The position numbers and the translations under genes are program-made. Positions 26,444-61,449 of a stretch of DNA of 64,000 nucleotides are shown in pieces. The stretch is from positions 27,498,101 to 27,562,100 of the forward strand of contig NC_092677.1 of NCBI RefSeq assembly GCF_964355755.1. The letters run 5' to 3'. A model generated the notes under the pieces. The model was not told the DNA's origin. It saw nothing but the letters and a program-made list of their open reading frames with translations, and made no database searches. Within the stretch, counting starts at the first letter, position 1. Every line of letters begins with the position of its first letter. Source of the stretch: Antedon mediterranea (lineage: Eukaryota; Echinodermata; Crinoidea; Comatulida; Antedonidae).

Positions 26444-27079
26444 CCAGCTGTGTAAATCAATCTTATATATTGTCAAATTTAATGTGAACATTTGTTGATG
26501 TCTTAAAAGAATTGGCCCAGTTAGTTTGAAGTTCAGCTGGAGTCGATATGGTTACATTCTAGATGTACTATAAGTAAGTTGTCAACTCCAATGTAGTATC
26601 GCAGTTTAAAATGTGATTATGGAAAGGATTCATTACACAATATTTAACTTAAATCATGTCTGGTTGAATTAGATTTCAGTATATTGTTTGGCTCATTGAG
26701 TAAAACAGATTAAATAGTAGAAAGATGTTGGACTGTATTTTATTTTTCACATCAAAAGGTGAAGGTGATCAGAGTTCTCATTTTTGTTTTGTTTGTTGGA
26801 CATCTGGTTTAAGAAAATCATCACAATTTTTATTTCAACACCAACTCCTTTTTCTTTCGCTATAATCTTCTCTTTCTGATGAAATCTCCACTTGCTTCCG
26901 CTTCCGGACTTTATTTTCTGTTCATATCTACTTGTGCTATCTTTTGCCAGGAGTAGTCATTTGGGACGAACACGCTAACTTGACCAAATGTGACCTGGCC
27001 TGGAAAATATTGGCAATAACACAAGCAGCTTTGCTACACACACATTTTATGTATTCATTCAAAAAATGTAATAACTACG

Positions 27080-27310
27080 TATAAAGTGGAACCCTTTTTA
27101 GAGTACATCTTCGAGACTCAACAAGTTTCCCTTTAATAGGGTGTCCACTGAATTGACCATAGTTTTGTCCTCCATTAGTTTCAAGTGTTTTATTAATAGG
27201 GTTGTCCCCTGAACTGGCCATAGTATTAAAACATATTGCCCTCCATTCATTTCACAGGAAAGTGTCCCATAAATAGTGGTGTCCTCTGAATAGGGGTGTC
27301 CCAAAGGCAT
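27080..27310. repeat. Dispersed repeat with internal GTGTCC motifs
   Basis: Contains repeated GTGTCC(A/C)CTGAA-like motifs. A related diverged copy in the same orientation lies at 47085-47215 in SPG7 intron 3 (GGCCGTAGTGTTAAAAC versus GGCCATAGTATTAAAAC). Confidence 0.6.
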
Positions 27311-27319
27311 GATTCTACT

Positions 27320-29090
27320 GGATTTTACGATACCTTGACATTTGGATGCTTATACTGGACGATCAGGCCCTCATGACAAGCAGAGTTGTTTGTGTGCACG
27401 AGGCTAAGCACATGAACATAATTGGCAGGTATTGGGCTTAGGCCATCTCACACACTTATGAAAGAAAACCACGAAGTGATCGGAAAGTACTGTCACAGAA
27501 TAGTCATACGTGAGCTATAAAATAATATAACGTTAGAAAAAAACCCAAATGTCTAAATTGTGCAGTTGTTGATTTATCAGAATTAGTCAGCGATAAGGAA
27601 GTAGGTAGGAAATGATAGTTGGCAGTGAATGAGGCTCTAGTCATCTGTTCCTTACTCGCTCTGTTCTACAAATTTTTCAACGGTTTTGGATCATAATCAA
27701 GAATTCTTTTGACAAGTACCGGCACATTGCTGTTTCTTTATTGCTCCAAATCATTATCTTTCAACAACTACCGGTGTTCTGTTGTTTATGACTCGTACAC
27801 CGGTTCATTCAGAGAGACAGACCTGTGAACAGCATATACTCTGTAGTATCTCTCTATAGTTTTTTTTTGTATCTGTCGTCACTGTGGCAGGTAACAACAG
27901 ATAAGAATTTTCTTCTCTTTTTATCTAAAAAATGATAATGACAAGAACCAAAGCTGTTTTTACTAAAAGTTTTAAAGTGTTTTAATAAAATATTATACAA
28001 ATTGTTAGTTAGGGGTTAAGGCAGGGTGGTGCCAACCCTACCCGTAATATCCACACAGGTTCAAGTTTCTTCTCAGTCTAACTGAAGTTCTGGTGGTAGA
28101 ATAAAGTTTTCTAGGATAAGAAAAAACTTTAAACTGTACACATTAATTATAAGAATAATAAACACATTTCACTAAGTAGTAAAAAAAAAGAAATTGGTAC
28201 TGATACAAGTAACCATCTTCATAGATACATCTGGTAGCCATTGACATAAACTCGGCATTTGGATTAATGCTACATTTAAGTGTACACAATATTTTCTTTC
28301 AAATGATTTTTTAGCATTTTCAAAATGTTTAAAAATCAAGCTTGATTTAAACCTGTTCGGAAATTCTAATCTAAGCTTCAGGGGAACTTTATAATACCTC
28401 TAACGGGGAAATATGAACTAGCACAACGTTCTGTTAGGGTAACGTACTTTGGTATAGTTCACCAAGTATCAACATGAAATCTTTGTTTCCGTTTTAAACA
28501 TATTAATAAAATCTGAATCAAGGTTCTTTGATGACATTTAGTACAAGGTTAAATTTAATAAATGTTTGACAATACATCTGCTTCTACTGCTCCGAATATG
28601 ATTTTCACCTAATCCTCCCTCGTTACATAAAAACAACAAATAAATCACGTTATGGTTCGGTTTATTTTAAATTGAAAATGTGCTTCACATCACATCATTA
28701 CATTCAGTAAACAGCAGATTATTTGATTCGATTTGTTTGCTTTGAACTTGTTTAATTTAATCCAAATCTGTTGAGGTTATTCTGTCAAATTTAATTTCTC
28801 ATTGTGTTCTTGTTCTAGAAATGTTCCTTTTTGCACGTTTTTAAACCATCATTTTATATCAAAAGTGTAAGCTGTTGTTTTGTCAAATTCAATTTTCCAC
28901 TGACTTGTAAAATCACTTCAAATTTGTTTGATGTTCAGCTCTCTTGCATTTGCACTATTTTATGGCTTCCACACTTATTATGTTACAGTTAATATTTTAT
29001 TGACCTATTAAAACTATTTTATGTTACTGTACTTTTTATTGCAACATTGTTGACTGGAATATTTTTACAAGCTTTTGTAGAATAACTAAT
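27320..29090. other. Intergenic, no gene supported
   Basis: AT-rich sequence without recognisable exons. The far right end may contain the SPG7 3' UTR and polyadenylation site. Confidence 0.45.
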
Positions 29091-29091
29091 G

Positions 29092-29192
29092 TTCTGTTTA
29101 CACTATCAACCTAAAAAAAAAAGGTGTGATGTGTCCAAATATTGTAGTGATATAACGTCATCTCACAGTAGTAGTAGTGTAGACAGTGCTTA
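29092..29192. mobile_element. MITE copy (GTCTACACTATCAAA family)
   Basis: GTTTACACTATCAACC on the left, GTGATGTGTCCAAATATTGT inside, GTGTAGACAGTGCTTAA on the right. Confidence 0.8.
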
Positions 29193-29482
29193 AGAGCATT
29201 TGTGTATGTAGGAGTTAAAATCATGCTTCTTTTTCACACCAAACTCCAAATATCACTATTGTATGTCCTCCTTCCCTCTCCCCTAAATGTTAGCAGTTAC
29301 AATGTAATTAGTAACACAGCACTTATTTTCAAAATATTTTGGCCAACCCCCATTTCAAAATCCTTGATCTTCAACTGGCTTTTAAGTGATTATGTAGATG
29401 TACTGAATAATTTAATTGCCTTTCTGAGGTTAGTGTCTTTTTTTTCTCCACATATTTTTACAAAATAGAAAGTCATTTTTAT

Positions 29483-51294
<21,812 letters not shown>

Positions 51295-51299
51295 TATGT

Positions 51300-51720
51300 C
51301 AACCACAACCACACTTTTATATTAATAAACACATCGTCTTAACTTGATTAAATTAGTAAAATTAGCAGCGAAAGTAAAAATCATAATAACATTTCCATGT
51401 AAGCTGCCATGTTGAATTTTGCATTTTGGGATTCCTATCTGATTTAATATCGCCGGTGTTGTATCGGAAATATAAAATACCTTAATTCCTTTATTATCGA
51501 AATAAAATTAGTATTAGATAGATAATATTTTACAATATTTGTATTGTGTATTATACAATTTAATTTTGAAATTTAAAAGTATATTTCTCTGCTGCGTTGG
51601 TAACCAACCAATAGGATTATCAGTTTTAAAACAATTTGGGATTAAGGTCAATACGTTTGTAACCAACCAATAGAATTCTATGTTCTTTTTCTGACGACTG
51701 GGGCGCCATGTCCAATCTAA
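51300..51720. promoter_or_regulatory. SPG7 promoter region, possibly bidirectional
   Basis: Two CCAAT boxes in near-identical context (AACCAACCAATAG) lie at 51608 and 51667, sixty bases apart. A YY1-like site reading CAACATGGCAGC in the SPG7 direction lies near 51404-51415, about 110 bp upstream of the SPG7 start, and another (ACATGGCG) near 51708. YY1 initiator sites near the start are common in housekeeping mitochondrial genes. Transcription start sites are inferred, not seen. Confidence 0.45.
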
Positions 51721-51787
51721 ATTGATTGGTATGTTTTTATTTCGAGGCTACATACTAGGCCTAGGTTATGCTTTCTTTCTTTCATGG
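51700..51787 (+). other. Candidate 5' exon of a divergent gene
   Basis: The sequence ends in TTTCATG|GTAAGTAATG, a strong donor, about 400 bp from the SPG7 start on the opposite strand. A short frame ATG CTT TCT precedes it. The position fits a first exon from a shared promoter. No product can be named. Confidence 0.25.
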
Positions 51788-52161
51788 TAAGTAATGATTT
51801 TCAACTATTTATGAATGTTCTTTTATCTTTGAATAAACTAGGCCAAATATAGTAATAATTTGTATTTGTTTAAACAGTTATCGCGATGTTTTCTGACGAC
51901 ACAGCCAGCTGTGTGTTGTGACTTTGATTTGACTTGAGTGTTGTTGTTGGCAGCCAGCAAAAGTGTGGTGTGACTGGGTTGCGTTTGTGACTGTCGCCTG
52001 CTAGGTATCCCCTGTCACTGTCAGTCGGTTTAAAAAAAACCCATCATTTCATCTACGCGAATTAGAAGGCCAAAACAATTAAATGTTTTCCACTAACTAA
52101 GATAAGTGTTGGAAATTCCCAAAATGTTTCGTGTTCATTTCGACATGAAATGCTAACATTA

Positions 52162-53954
52162 GGCCATGTAAAAAAAAACAACAGTTGATCGTCCTGGTTT
52201 TCTAAAAAAAGGAAGGAAGAGGCTCTTTTTATTTTTTATTTTTTATTTTTCCAAGATGGCGACTCACTACCATATTTTCTTGAATAAACATGCCGCTATG
52301 AATAAAAATCACTCCCACCCCTCGCAATTCAAATAAATATGGTAAGTACTGTAAGATGTCTAAACAAACATAAGTATACAGAACAGCAAATATTAAAATA
52401 CACCTTTTTTTTTATTTTATCAGGGGGTCACAATAAAAGTCCTTTTTGTACACTTTGACTTTATATCAAACTTCTGGATATTATTAGCCTACTGTGGCAC
52501 AAATGCTCTAGTGATTTTCCTTTTGGGTGTTTTGCCTGATACCTTACAAAGTGGATAATTCATGTTCTCAATTGATAAATTGTGCTCAGTTCCACAATAA
52601 AAGCACAGGGGGTCTGTGAATGTTATGTAATAAGCTGCTTCGATAGGCAGGGCACATGTCATTTTGTCATTGACAAAAACAATAGAATCGTCCTCTCCCA
52701 GGATGTCTTGAAAACAAGTTCCACATGAATACGACAGTGTGTCCAGTTCTCGTTCCAAGAGCTGCCTTTGGTCACGCTTCAGAACATGTGCTGCATAACA
52801 TACTCGCCACTTGAAGCATTCTTCACACTAGAATAAAGAATGAAAAATAGTAGGGGTAAATATATGGTAAATTCAGTTGTGTTGAAAGAATTCTGAACAT
52901 GACAATAATATGATAATATGACATCCAAAGAGGGAGGGAATATCAATGCATACACACATATTTTTAAAACAGGACGTGGGTCATGTACCCGAACACGTCC
53001 GTAAACATCTAGCCATATGGGACAGTTTCAACCCAGCCGGGTCGATTCGCCCCTCTATGGATAGGCAAACTCTACACTCTCTTGCGACAATATGCTAGCC
53101 TACAGTTTTGTTACTTCTATATGAACATTTTTACCGAACAATTACTCACCTCCGTAGTTTGGTATTGGTCTCCTATCGGTCCACCTTGATCGAATTCGCC
53201 GCCTGCAAAATCAGAGAAAATGTCTGCGAGAGTACGTCGGCCGTCCACTACACCGTTCTCGCATACCAAGGGCCGGCTTCACGATTTTTGTTGCAGTCCG
53301 AATCGAAACACAAATAAAAACCATGTTGTTTATCTACTAGACTATTTAGTCTAGCAGTATCCTACTATCCTAGATCAAATTATTATGTAACAATTGATAA
53401 AAGGACTAAAAAGTAGGCCTACCAAGGAACCAATAATTATAAATATTAATAGTGTATACTGTAACTCAAATGTATAGAATATAGCGATAGAAACAAGGTA
53501 GAACCGAAAACATGTGGTGCATCGATGGAGCAATCGTAAACGTTCTCCAAATCCAGTCGTTTTTTGCTTCACGGCAACATTTTTAAGGAGTAGCGAGCAT
53601 ATAGCGGCTGTGAAAATTCTAATTAGATCCAGACGTTTATGTAAAATATTATACCCATGATGAGTGTAATTCAAAATATTCATACATTCAACGGCAGTGA
53701 TACCTCTATCAGCGCTGACCTATAATCAAAGAATATGACCTCAAATTTATCGCAGTCGACGATGTGTATCGATGGCTCCCGACGGCTGTGGATCACGAAA
53801 AAAGAAAGAGCTAGGCCTAGCTTTCGACAAAGGTACAACATAAATCAATGTTTTATATACAAAATATCGAAATAAAAAATAAAATAAAAATTGATGCGGC
53901 CTGAAAAAAGCATGCGGGCGGGGACGATCAACTGTTGTTTTTTTTTATATGGCC
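52162..53954 (-). mobile_element. Harbinger-like DNA transposon, copy 2 (1793 bp), inverted
   Basis: Same length, ends and small reading frames as copy 1 but reversed, with its own TTA duplication (52159-52161, 53955-53957). It lies about 870 bp upstream of the SPG7 start codon. It carries a YY1-like AAGATGGCGAC motif near 52253. Confidence 0.87.
52489..53278 (-). CDS. Cys-rich protein of the transposon, two exons (copy 2)
   Basis: Mirror of copy 1: exons 53278-53150 and 52827-52489 on the minus strand, with the same donor GAG|GTGAGT and acceptor TTCTAG. The long 3' exon is identical to copy 1 at protein level. Function unknown; the CxxC pairs suggest zinc binding. Confidence 0.55.
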
Positions 53955-53999
53955 TTAACAATAAGTTTTTTTAAGAAGGTACCCGCTATGGTTACGCTA

Positions 54000-56140
54000 A
54001 TGCGTTGAGTTGAGCCACCAGTAAAAAAATGTACTTTCTCAACAAAAATAAATTACCTCTTTCTAGGCCAGGCAGTGGCAAGTAAGATAAATTGGTAACG
54101 TTTGAAATTGGTTGATGATAAAATCAATTTTCAGTATTTTTTATATAGAGAGATAGATACACTTTTGATCATAACGTTTTTGCATACACGTTCACAGCTG
54201 TCGTTGAACAGAATTTCAAATGTGGTGGTGGAAATGAGCTAGGTTAATTTGCAATGCCACTTCCAGCAGCCAAAATTATTGGTGACTGAAATAATCCTGG
54301 AGACATTTTTCAGGTCTAGGTATGGTACTTGGAAAGTACCTGTTAAGATATATTTCGCTAAACTAAAAATTTGCAATCCAAATGTTTTTTTTAATGATAT
54401 AGGTCAGGAGGAAAACCATTATTCATTCAGTGAAACCTCAAAACAACTCGTCAATCAAAGAAGATATTTACTTTATTAGACACACCTACCTATGAAATTA
54501 AATTAGTTTTTCCGTTCCATAACTTTATACAGTATAACCTAAACTTTTAAAAGAAATTTTGTATTTAATTTTATTTTATCATACTGTAGTCAACTTTGTT
54601 GTATCCAAAAAATGTTCCTTTAAATATTATATCAATATTATTATTATACAAATTTTAAATTCAAAGTTTAGTGTCTGCTAAATTTGTATTGCATTTACTC
54701 ATTTTATAATCATTTAATATAATACAGGAAGAATGTCTATATGTAAGACCTGGAATGTGTATCTTCAATGTAAATAAAAACTACCAATACTGTACCACTT
54801 CCTAAGCCACAAGATGGGATTTTGTGTATTACTTCCATCCTGTTGGTAGTTGGTTGTTCACATAGTGAAAGACACCAGGTTTTTTTTATTAATAGATAAA
54901 TTATTTTGGCATAATGGCAAAATCTTATTATAAAGTTAAAAAGGACAGAAGCATAGAATATTATTTATTTTAATTAATTGTTTACGAACAAAAGTTTAGA
55001 TTTATTTCAATTATTTTATAACATTACTTGTCCTTGTCAATTCTATTGCACCCCTACTATGGAAATTATTTTCTAAAATCTACATACTCTAGCAATTTTT
55101 TATTGAGATTATCATTCTGTATAATTAGTAAACCATTTATTTTTCTAAATTTTTACAAGAAATTCATGGTAAATAAAATCAATTTCTTGTAAATTCTATG
55201 CAAAAAAAACAAGCACATTCTTTGAAAAACAAATTAAAGACATTTTCAATTTCATATCATTAATCCTGTACATTGAAATGTGTTACTATTCTAGCAAACT
55301 AAACAGCTATAGCAAAGCACTGGACTATAATAAATGTGAGCATAAATGCATCCAAGTGTGTGATACGATTGGATCGTGTTTTTGTTTTCCAATAACATTT
55401 AGAATGGCAGTCTCTTGATGACCGTTCATTGACACTGGGTTTCATTTATTTCACTAAGGACATTTGTTTGTGATTATTCTAGTGAAAAAATTACTCGGTA
55501 AACTTAATAACTAACTAATGATTTCTACTTCTGTATATATATCAAACAATAACATGATGATTTTTATGAAGAATGTTTGTTTAGATTTTGTTTATACAGG
55601 TATAAACTATAGTATAATAATCTAGATAAATTGGTTTTTGATTATTCCATTAATTCCATAAAAATGAAATGTACAATTAGCTTTTGAAACTGTCAAACCA
55701 ACATTCTATTTCTTGCCTAGCTTTCCTGGATAAACCGACAACAATAGCCCATGCTCTCCAGAGGGAGGGCTTTAGATGCGAAAACATTCTCTTAAATATA
55801 CAGCACCTACTGAAATATGGGCATCATTGGAAACTACATTCGCTGTAATAAAGGACATTCTGTTTTACCTAAGTTGATGTTGGCAGATCATGTCACTAAT
55901 GATGCTGTTCCTACATATTATATAATGTATAATAAATGTGATTCCCAAAAAAAGAAAAGTTTAATGTGTCAAATTAATTAGAAACAAATTTGGTAAATTA
56001 CTGATGCAGTGATACAGTAGTTGGTTTTTAAGAAAATTAAGTTCTTTGGAATTCCCAAATGTGTTTAAAAAAAATTGCCTACTGTACTGTATTATAAGAA
56101 ATAATGGAAAATACACAGCATTTCAATTCTTTAATATACT
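54000..56140. other. No gene supported
   Basis: AT-rich sequence right of the transposon. A 76-codon open frame at 54249-54479 shows no recognisable motif. If a divergent gene exists, this is its intron. Confidence 0.45.
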
Positions 56141-56156
56141 GTAGGTAGTAGTAGGT

Positions 56157-56397
56157 TGGATAGCCGAGTGGTTAGGACACTTGACTGTCGTACAGATAGA
56201 CCCGGGTTCAATTCCCGACAACTCCCAGTCCACTCAGCAGAGCTGTATGAGTACCTGGTTGAAAATACTAGGGAGAAAAAATGCGGCGTGGAAAGGAACT
56301 GGCCACCCTACCACATAATGCAGAGGCTTAGTACAATGAGCTCCTAACAGCTTATTCCCCTACATTCAGAGAATACGGGACTCTCACCTTTACCTTT
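56157..56397 (+). mobile_element. tRNA-derived SINE with 10-bp target duplication
   Basis: Starts with a tRNA-like head: A box TAGCCGAGTGGTTAGG, anticodon-loop-like CTGTCGT, B box GGGTTCAATTCCCG, closest by eye to tRNA-Asp. The body runs on through CACTCAGCAGAGCTGTATGA and ends with ACCTTTACCTTT. AGTAGTAGGT flanks it on both sides (56147-56156, 56398-56407). Confidence 0.85.
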
Positions 56398-56409
56398 AGT
56401 AGTAGGTAT

Positions 56410-59400
56410 TTACTTATTGACCATTTACTCTGTAATGGGAACTTAACAGCTACCGTAAGCTAAAATGAAGAACACTTTGAAAGTCATTGATAGCCATGTA
56501 CAGTACTGATGATGACCAAATATGAAACATGATTATTTAATTAAGGAAGTACGTTGATAAAACATTGTCATTTTTAATGTTTCTAACAGGTGGTTTTGCT
56601 CTACATTAATGTTAGGATGTGGTTTATTTAAGCTCCATATACTTCATTCAGTGTGAAACAATAATGTACAGTATACCATACAATGGAATGTTTTGTTTCT
56701 TGGGAAATTTAAAATTCTCAGTAAATTTATCATTTTCTAAGTTCCATTTAAATGTTGTTTACCAATAGAAAAAGTAAGGCCTGATAAAAGTGTCATAAAC
56801 ATACAGTTACTGTATATTGATAATCAAATAAATAACTGTGTTCTATTTTTTTAAATTTTTTTGCATACAAACAGTATTCATTTTAATTTCCTTTTTTATA
56901 GTCTTTGAGTTAATCATAGAAAGTTTTGGGAATTTGATTCAGATTAAAAAGCGATGTTTTTTTAGATCTGAACAAAAATATGAACTAGAACTAGAACAAC
57001 GATGAATATCTTGAACGCTGAGTGAGAGTGAGACAAGTATAAAACGATTAGCTGAAACTAGATCGACTGATTATAATTGTACTATCCAAAAATGTAAATT
57101 ACGTCAAGAAACCAAATTAGATCATATTTTTTTATGTTCTAAAAGCATCAAGAATGATTAGCAATGCATCAATTTATTTGGTCTAATAATTGTAGTTGAT
57201 GAATGAGAGTGTTCTGACGTTGTCGTCATAGTTGCTTTAAGCTACCATCATTTTTGAAAGATCTCTCTCCCTCTCTTCAGAGTCTAATATCAATATTTGC
57301 ATTGTCATCACGGCCATGCTTCAGTTGAAAGCTCGCAGGGCTTATTGTACACAAGGCCTTGCATTGTTAGTTATATTGAATTTACACTAACAACCATATG
57401 CTGTATAGATTCAGTGCTTTAATATAATCAACTCTGGTTATGATTTAAGTGCATTTATCAAACTAGAATACCTTAGTGTAGATTGCTGAACTATGACCTC
57501 TTGCTAAACTATGACCTCTTGTTTGTATGGTACTGTACTTTACTTTATCTTGAGATTATGTTTAGAATACAATCTACTTTTAAAGTTTCAACTAAAAAAT
57601 CCATTGCATTTGAAAAATTTTCAACAATAAAATCTTGATACATTGACTTACTTATAGAATTGATTTGATTTCGCAGATAATACAGTGTGGAGATATGCAT
57701 GGGAAGATATCCTGATTATTTTGGGACCTTCACTCTGCCATAGAATATCTTACGCTTAACCTACAGTAGCCTTAATTCATGCAGAATGTACCTCTCCAAC
57801 TGTAATTTACATAGTTAAACATGTGTTTTTTTAAAGGCCTTACCTTTTTGCACATGTTGGATGTTAATGTTGATCAGTATCCCAAGACCCACCATTTGAT
57901 TACTTAGAACTCTTCTTTAATCCACTTTTTATTTCAATTCATTAATCTTCAATTTTATCTCAAATCATATGGGATATTTTAAATATCATGTTTCATGCAT
58001 GCAAAAAAATCATTTAATCTTCAAATGTAATGATATCATTAATCATGTCTGTAATTGCAAATGTCATTTGAGAATTTTGGTTATTAATATTTATAGGAGC
58101 ATGATTATCAATTCTTTAATAACAAATATGAAATAAAAAAAAAAACACAGAACTTTTCCTAGAATTTTAGACATTTATGTATAGTATCTTGTTTAAATTA
58201 TACAAATTTGTGTGTATTTTAGTTGTGAATACACAAAATACTGTATAGAAATAGTAATACCAGCAGAATTGTTTGAGTCTAAATTGGTACCAATCTGTGT
58301 GTTCTTTGACTGAAAGAAAGAATTAATAATTTAAAGCTAATAAATTGTAATGTTTTCCAAACTCTCACTCTCCAAAAAACTAGTAAAAACGAGCATTGGG
58401 AGTGGCCTGTCCAAAAGGTTGTATGGAAGCATTGGGAGTGACTATTCTTCGTCTCTACCCAATTGCAGTGATATGCTATACCTGTAGTAGCCAAAATGAA
58501 TGAATTTGCAACATATTTAAATAAAATCAAAATTTCTTTCTTCTTAAAATCAGGGTGAAGTTGAATGTTTGTAATTTAAGTGTATGTTGGGTACGGTATA
58601 CGATTGCCATGTCAAAAGAAGTATTTGATATGAGATGATCCCTGTATTGCAGTTGATGCATAGCAAAGTAGGGCAGTTAATATGTATCAGTTGTATCGGC
58701 AAAATATTGTATTAATTTCTTGTAGAAAGTTGGTTGGATTAACAAAAAGATATGCAGCAAAAAAAAACGGGCTTAATATAACATTGTTACATTAATCAGC
58801 ATTTCAGTAAGGCTTTTTGATTGTCATCTTTACCAAGCATACTGTACCTTAGCCACATTTTGAATTACTGACGGTTTATTTTAAAATATGGAAAAATACA
58901 GAATGCCTGGTGTTATTAATTTAGCATTTTTCTATCATTATTTGCGTTCAAAATTATGATTTTTGTCATTTAAAGGAGAGCAATTTAATCTAGATTTGGC
59001 GTCAGAAGCCGGATGCAAATATATACATTAAATTGTAATAAATATTCCATCAATATAGCCTTCCTTCCAAATTGGATTTCGATTGCCTTGTCCAAACAAC
59101 AGTTTCCTTCCAAATATGATTACACTACATTGTTTTATTAAAATTAACAATAAATATATTTTTCATACTCTTTGTTTGATAAGTACAGTACTTGTTGTAC
59201 TGTGATATGTGACCTAAAGTACTGTTATAAGTTTTGTTTGTGTTTATATTTGTTTCTGTTTATGAGAATTTTTTAAATTAAATTTTTCTGTAAAAATAAA
59301 AACTTCTTAGTAATGTGTACTGTATACAAAATCATATAAGTTACAGAAGGCAATTATTATTGTCATAATATAAAGTTCTGTAAATACCTGTTGTAAGAAT

Positions 59401-59780
59401 AAATATACTTTTATATTTAACTTAAAACTTGTGGATGCGTTGCTGTGTACTCTACCACGATCAGTGTACGCGAAAATGTATGTTACATATTTTATAGATT
59501 TCTAAAATTTAATCTTAATTGTTTTTAGTGTTTCAGCGAGTCTGATTATTTTTAAGTGATTATTTTTTCCTTTTTGCGATGCGTTCCATTTTTTGTTAGC
59601 TGTTGATAAGTGAAAGCAATATTGAGAGTTAATGCATTTTTGCCAGAAGCTAATTTTCTATTTTGATTAACCTGTTGAAATGTAAAGTTATATAAACAAC
59701 ATGTACATGTTGAGTAGTAGCTAACTGTATAATATGTTTGGTATCTGCCGACTATCACAGTATTACTATTTCCATTACAC
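56410..59780. other. No gene supported
   Basis: AT-rich sequence; no exon or sizeable repeat recognised. Confidence 0.45.
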
Positions 59781-59792
59781 TTTTCCGCTTAG

Positions 59793-59818
59793 GGAGAAAT
59801 GATAGGATGGCGGAACCG
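59793..59818 (+). other. Candidate small start exon (MAEP)
   Basis: A pyrimidine-rich tract and CCGCTTAG precede 26 bases holding AGGATGGCGGAACCG, followed directly by GTAACT. ATG has A at -3 and G at +4 and would encode MAEP before the donor. It may be a start exon of a plus-strand gene running out of the window. No downstream exon was found, so this is weak. Confidence 0.25.
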
Positions 59819-61285
59819 GTAACTCTCTTGGTTTGTGTGTGATTTTCATCATTTTATTTTCACTACACTTGGTTGGTCTGTTTGTCTGTAATTATTGTAT
59901 TCATCATTTTGTCATCATAATCAACATCCATTTCTACTTTAATATTTTGGTTTAAAAACCTGCCATACTTTATTCAACTTTCTAAGATCACAAAGTTAAC
60001 ATCAATGTCTCTTGTATCTTTTTATGATAATATTTAGTAATTGTCTGTTTTTAATTATTATCAATTATGAAAAAAATCTGTTATATCGCAAACAAATATT
60101 ATGTTTATGTTCTGTTGCGTACATTATGCAAATACCTTTGTTTCAAAAGTCATAAAATACTTTCTTAACTTTTAATTATTATTATTGTAAGTATTCCAAA
60201 TAGTTTATGAATTTAATTGTGAGTGGGTGTATTGTATACCATATCTCATTTGTCTTGTAGTCTAGTTAATTGTACTGTTTCCATATGTCTTACTAATGAC
60301 CACATTTATGATTTTGCTCTCACTCAGTATCTTTGAATTCTTGAAATATCCTGGCAACCATTTTGATGCTACAATTATACAATGTACAGTACAGTATGTG
60401 TGTACCTCTTAGCCCCTATTTATCTGCCAAACCCATGGTTGGTCCTTTCTGTACTATATGACTGTTTGTTATTATCCGTTATAATTTCATTTTTATTTAT
60501 TTTGGTCTGAATCCAACGTTAGTGCATTACGGTACTACTAGTTTTTTACTAATTTTTTATACCATTTTTGTTTTACAGGACTGTAAATTTATGTGGATCT
60601 TTTAATAAAGAGTTGGTAAATACCTTTTAGGAGGTAAGTATTTTATATTTTTTCCCCTTGTTTATAAGGCCAGGCAGTCACTTCAATGAAATGGTGACAC
60701 TGTATGTGTGATGATTACCCAAATAAGGCTAAATAATTTGCATAAACAGCTTTACAAATGGACTATAGTTACTGCAGTAATTGCTGCATGTTTACATGAT
60801 TCCTAAAAATGTGTCTTTGTAAAAAATAAACATGCTTGCTTAAACTTGGAGCTAAATACCCTTGGCTTCGCCATTTCTGCCAGTCTATTCTACTGAATAT
60901 TTTTATGTTTTATCTTTAAAAATGATATTTAAAAATTCTTTTGTGTCGTTTGTATCTAGCAATGATATTTTTAAAACAAGTATGATTATGTTTATATAGA
61001 ATTGATTGACTACTTTGTTATCACTAGTTCCTAGTTCCATCAGTGATTACAACATATATGATTAATTTAATCTCTGCTGATTATTCTATTTGTATGGTGT
61101 ATGGTAGATTATCAATGCCATTATTGTCATTGTCATGGCTACTTGTTTATTTTAGCATATGCTTAAATACGATGACGCCAATTTGATAATCTTGTCGCAT
61201 CCAGGGGGAAAATTTGATCAATTTTCAAGATATAAAACCAATCTATAAAACAACATTGTTCTCATTAAAATTTGGTTCTAATATC

Positions 61286-61449
61286 TAAAAGCTGTCTACA
61301 CTATAAAACTAGTTTGACAAAGAAAGTGTGATTCAAAAGGTAGTGATATGTATGCCCAAATATGGTAGTGATTTAACATTATTGTGTCTATATATGGTCA
61401 CATAACATTTTTTTGTCAAATATTATTTGATAATGTAGACAGAGCTTAA
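61286..61449. mobile_element. MITE copy (GTCTACACTATCAAA family)
   Basis: AAAGCTGTCTACACTATAAA on the left, CCCAAATATGGTAGTGATTT inside, AATGTAGACAGAGCTTAA on the right. Confidence 0.85.

Noticed and set aside
26121-26460. Repetitive open frames on the minus strand
   Set aside because: By-products of the 33-bp minisatellite.
56153-56227. Functional tRNA gene
   Set aside because: The acceptor stem does not pair well and the head is fused to a SINE body with target duplications on both sides.
60580-60640. Possible exon between TTTTACAG and GTAAAT or GAGGTAAGT
   Set aside because: Short, with stops in two frames, and its phase does not fit the candidate exon at 59793.
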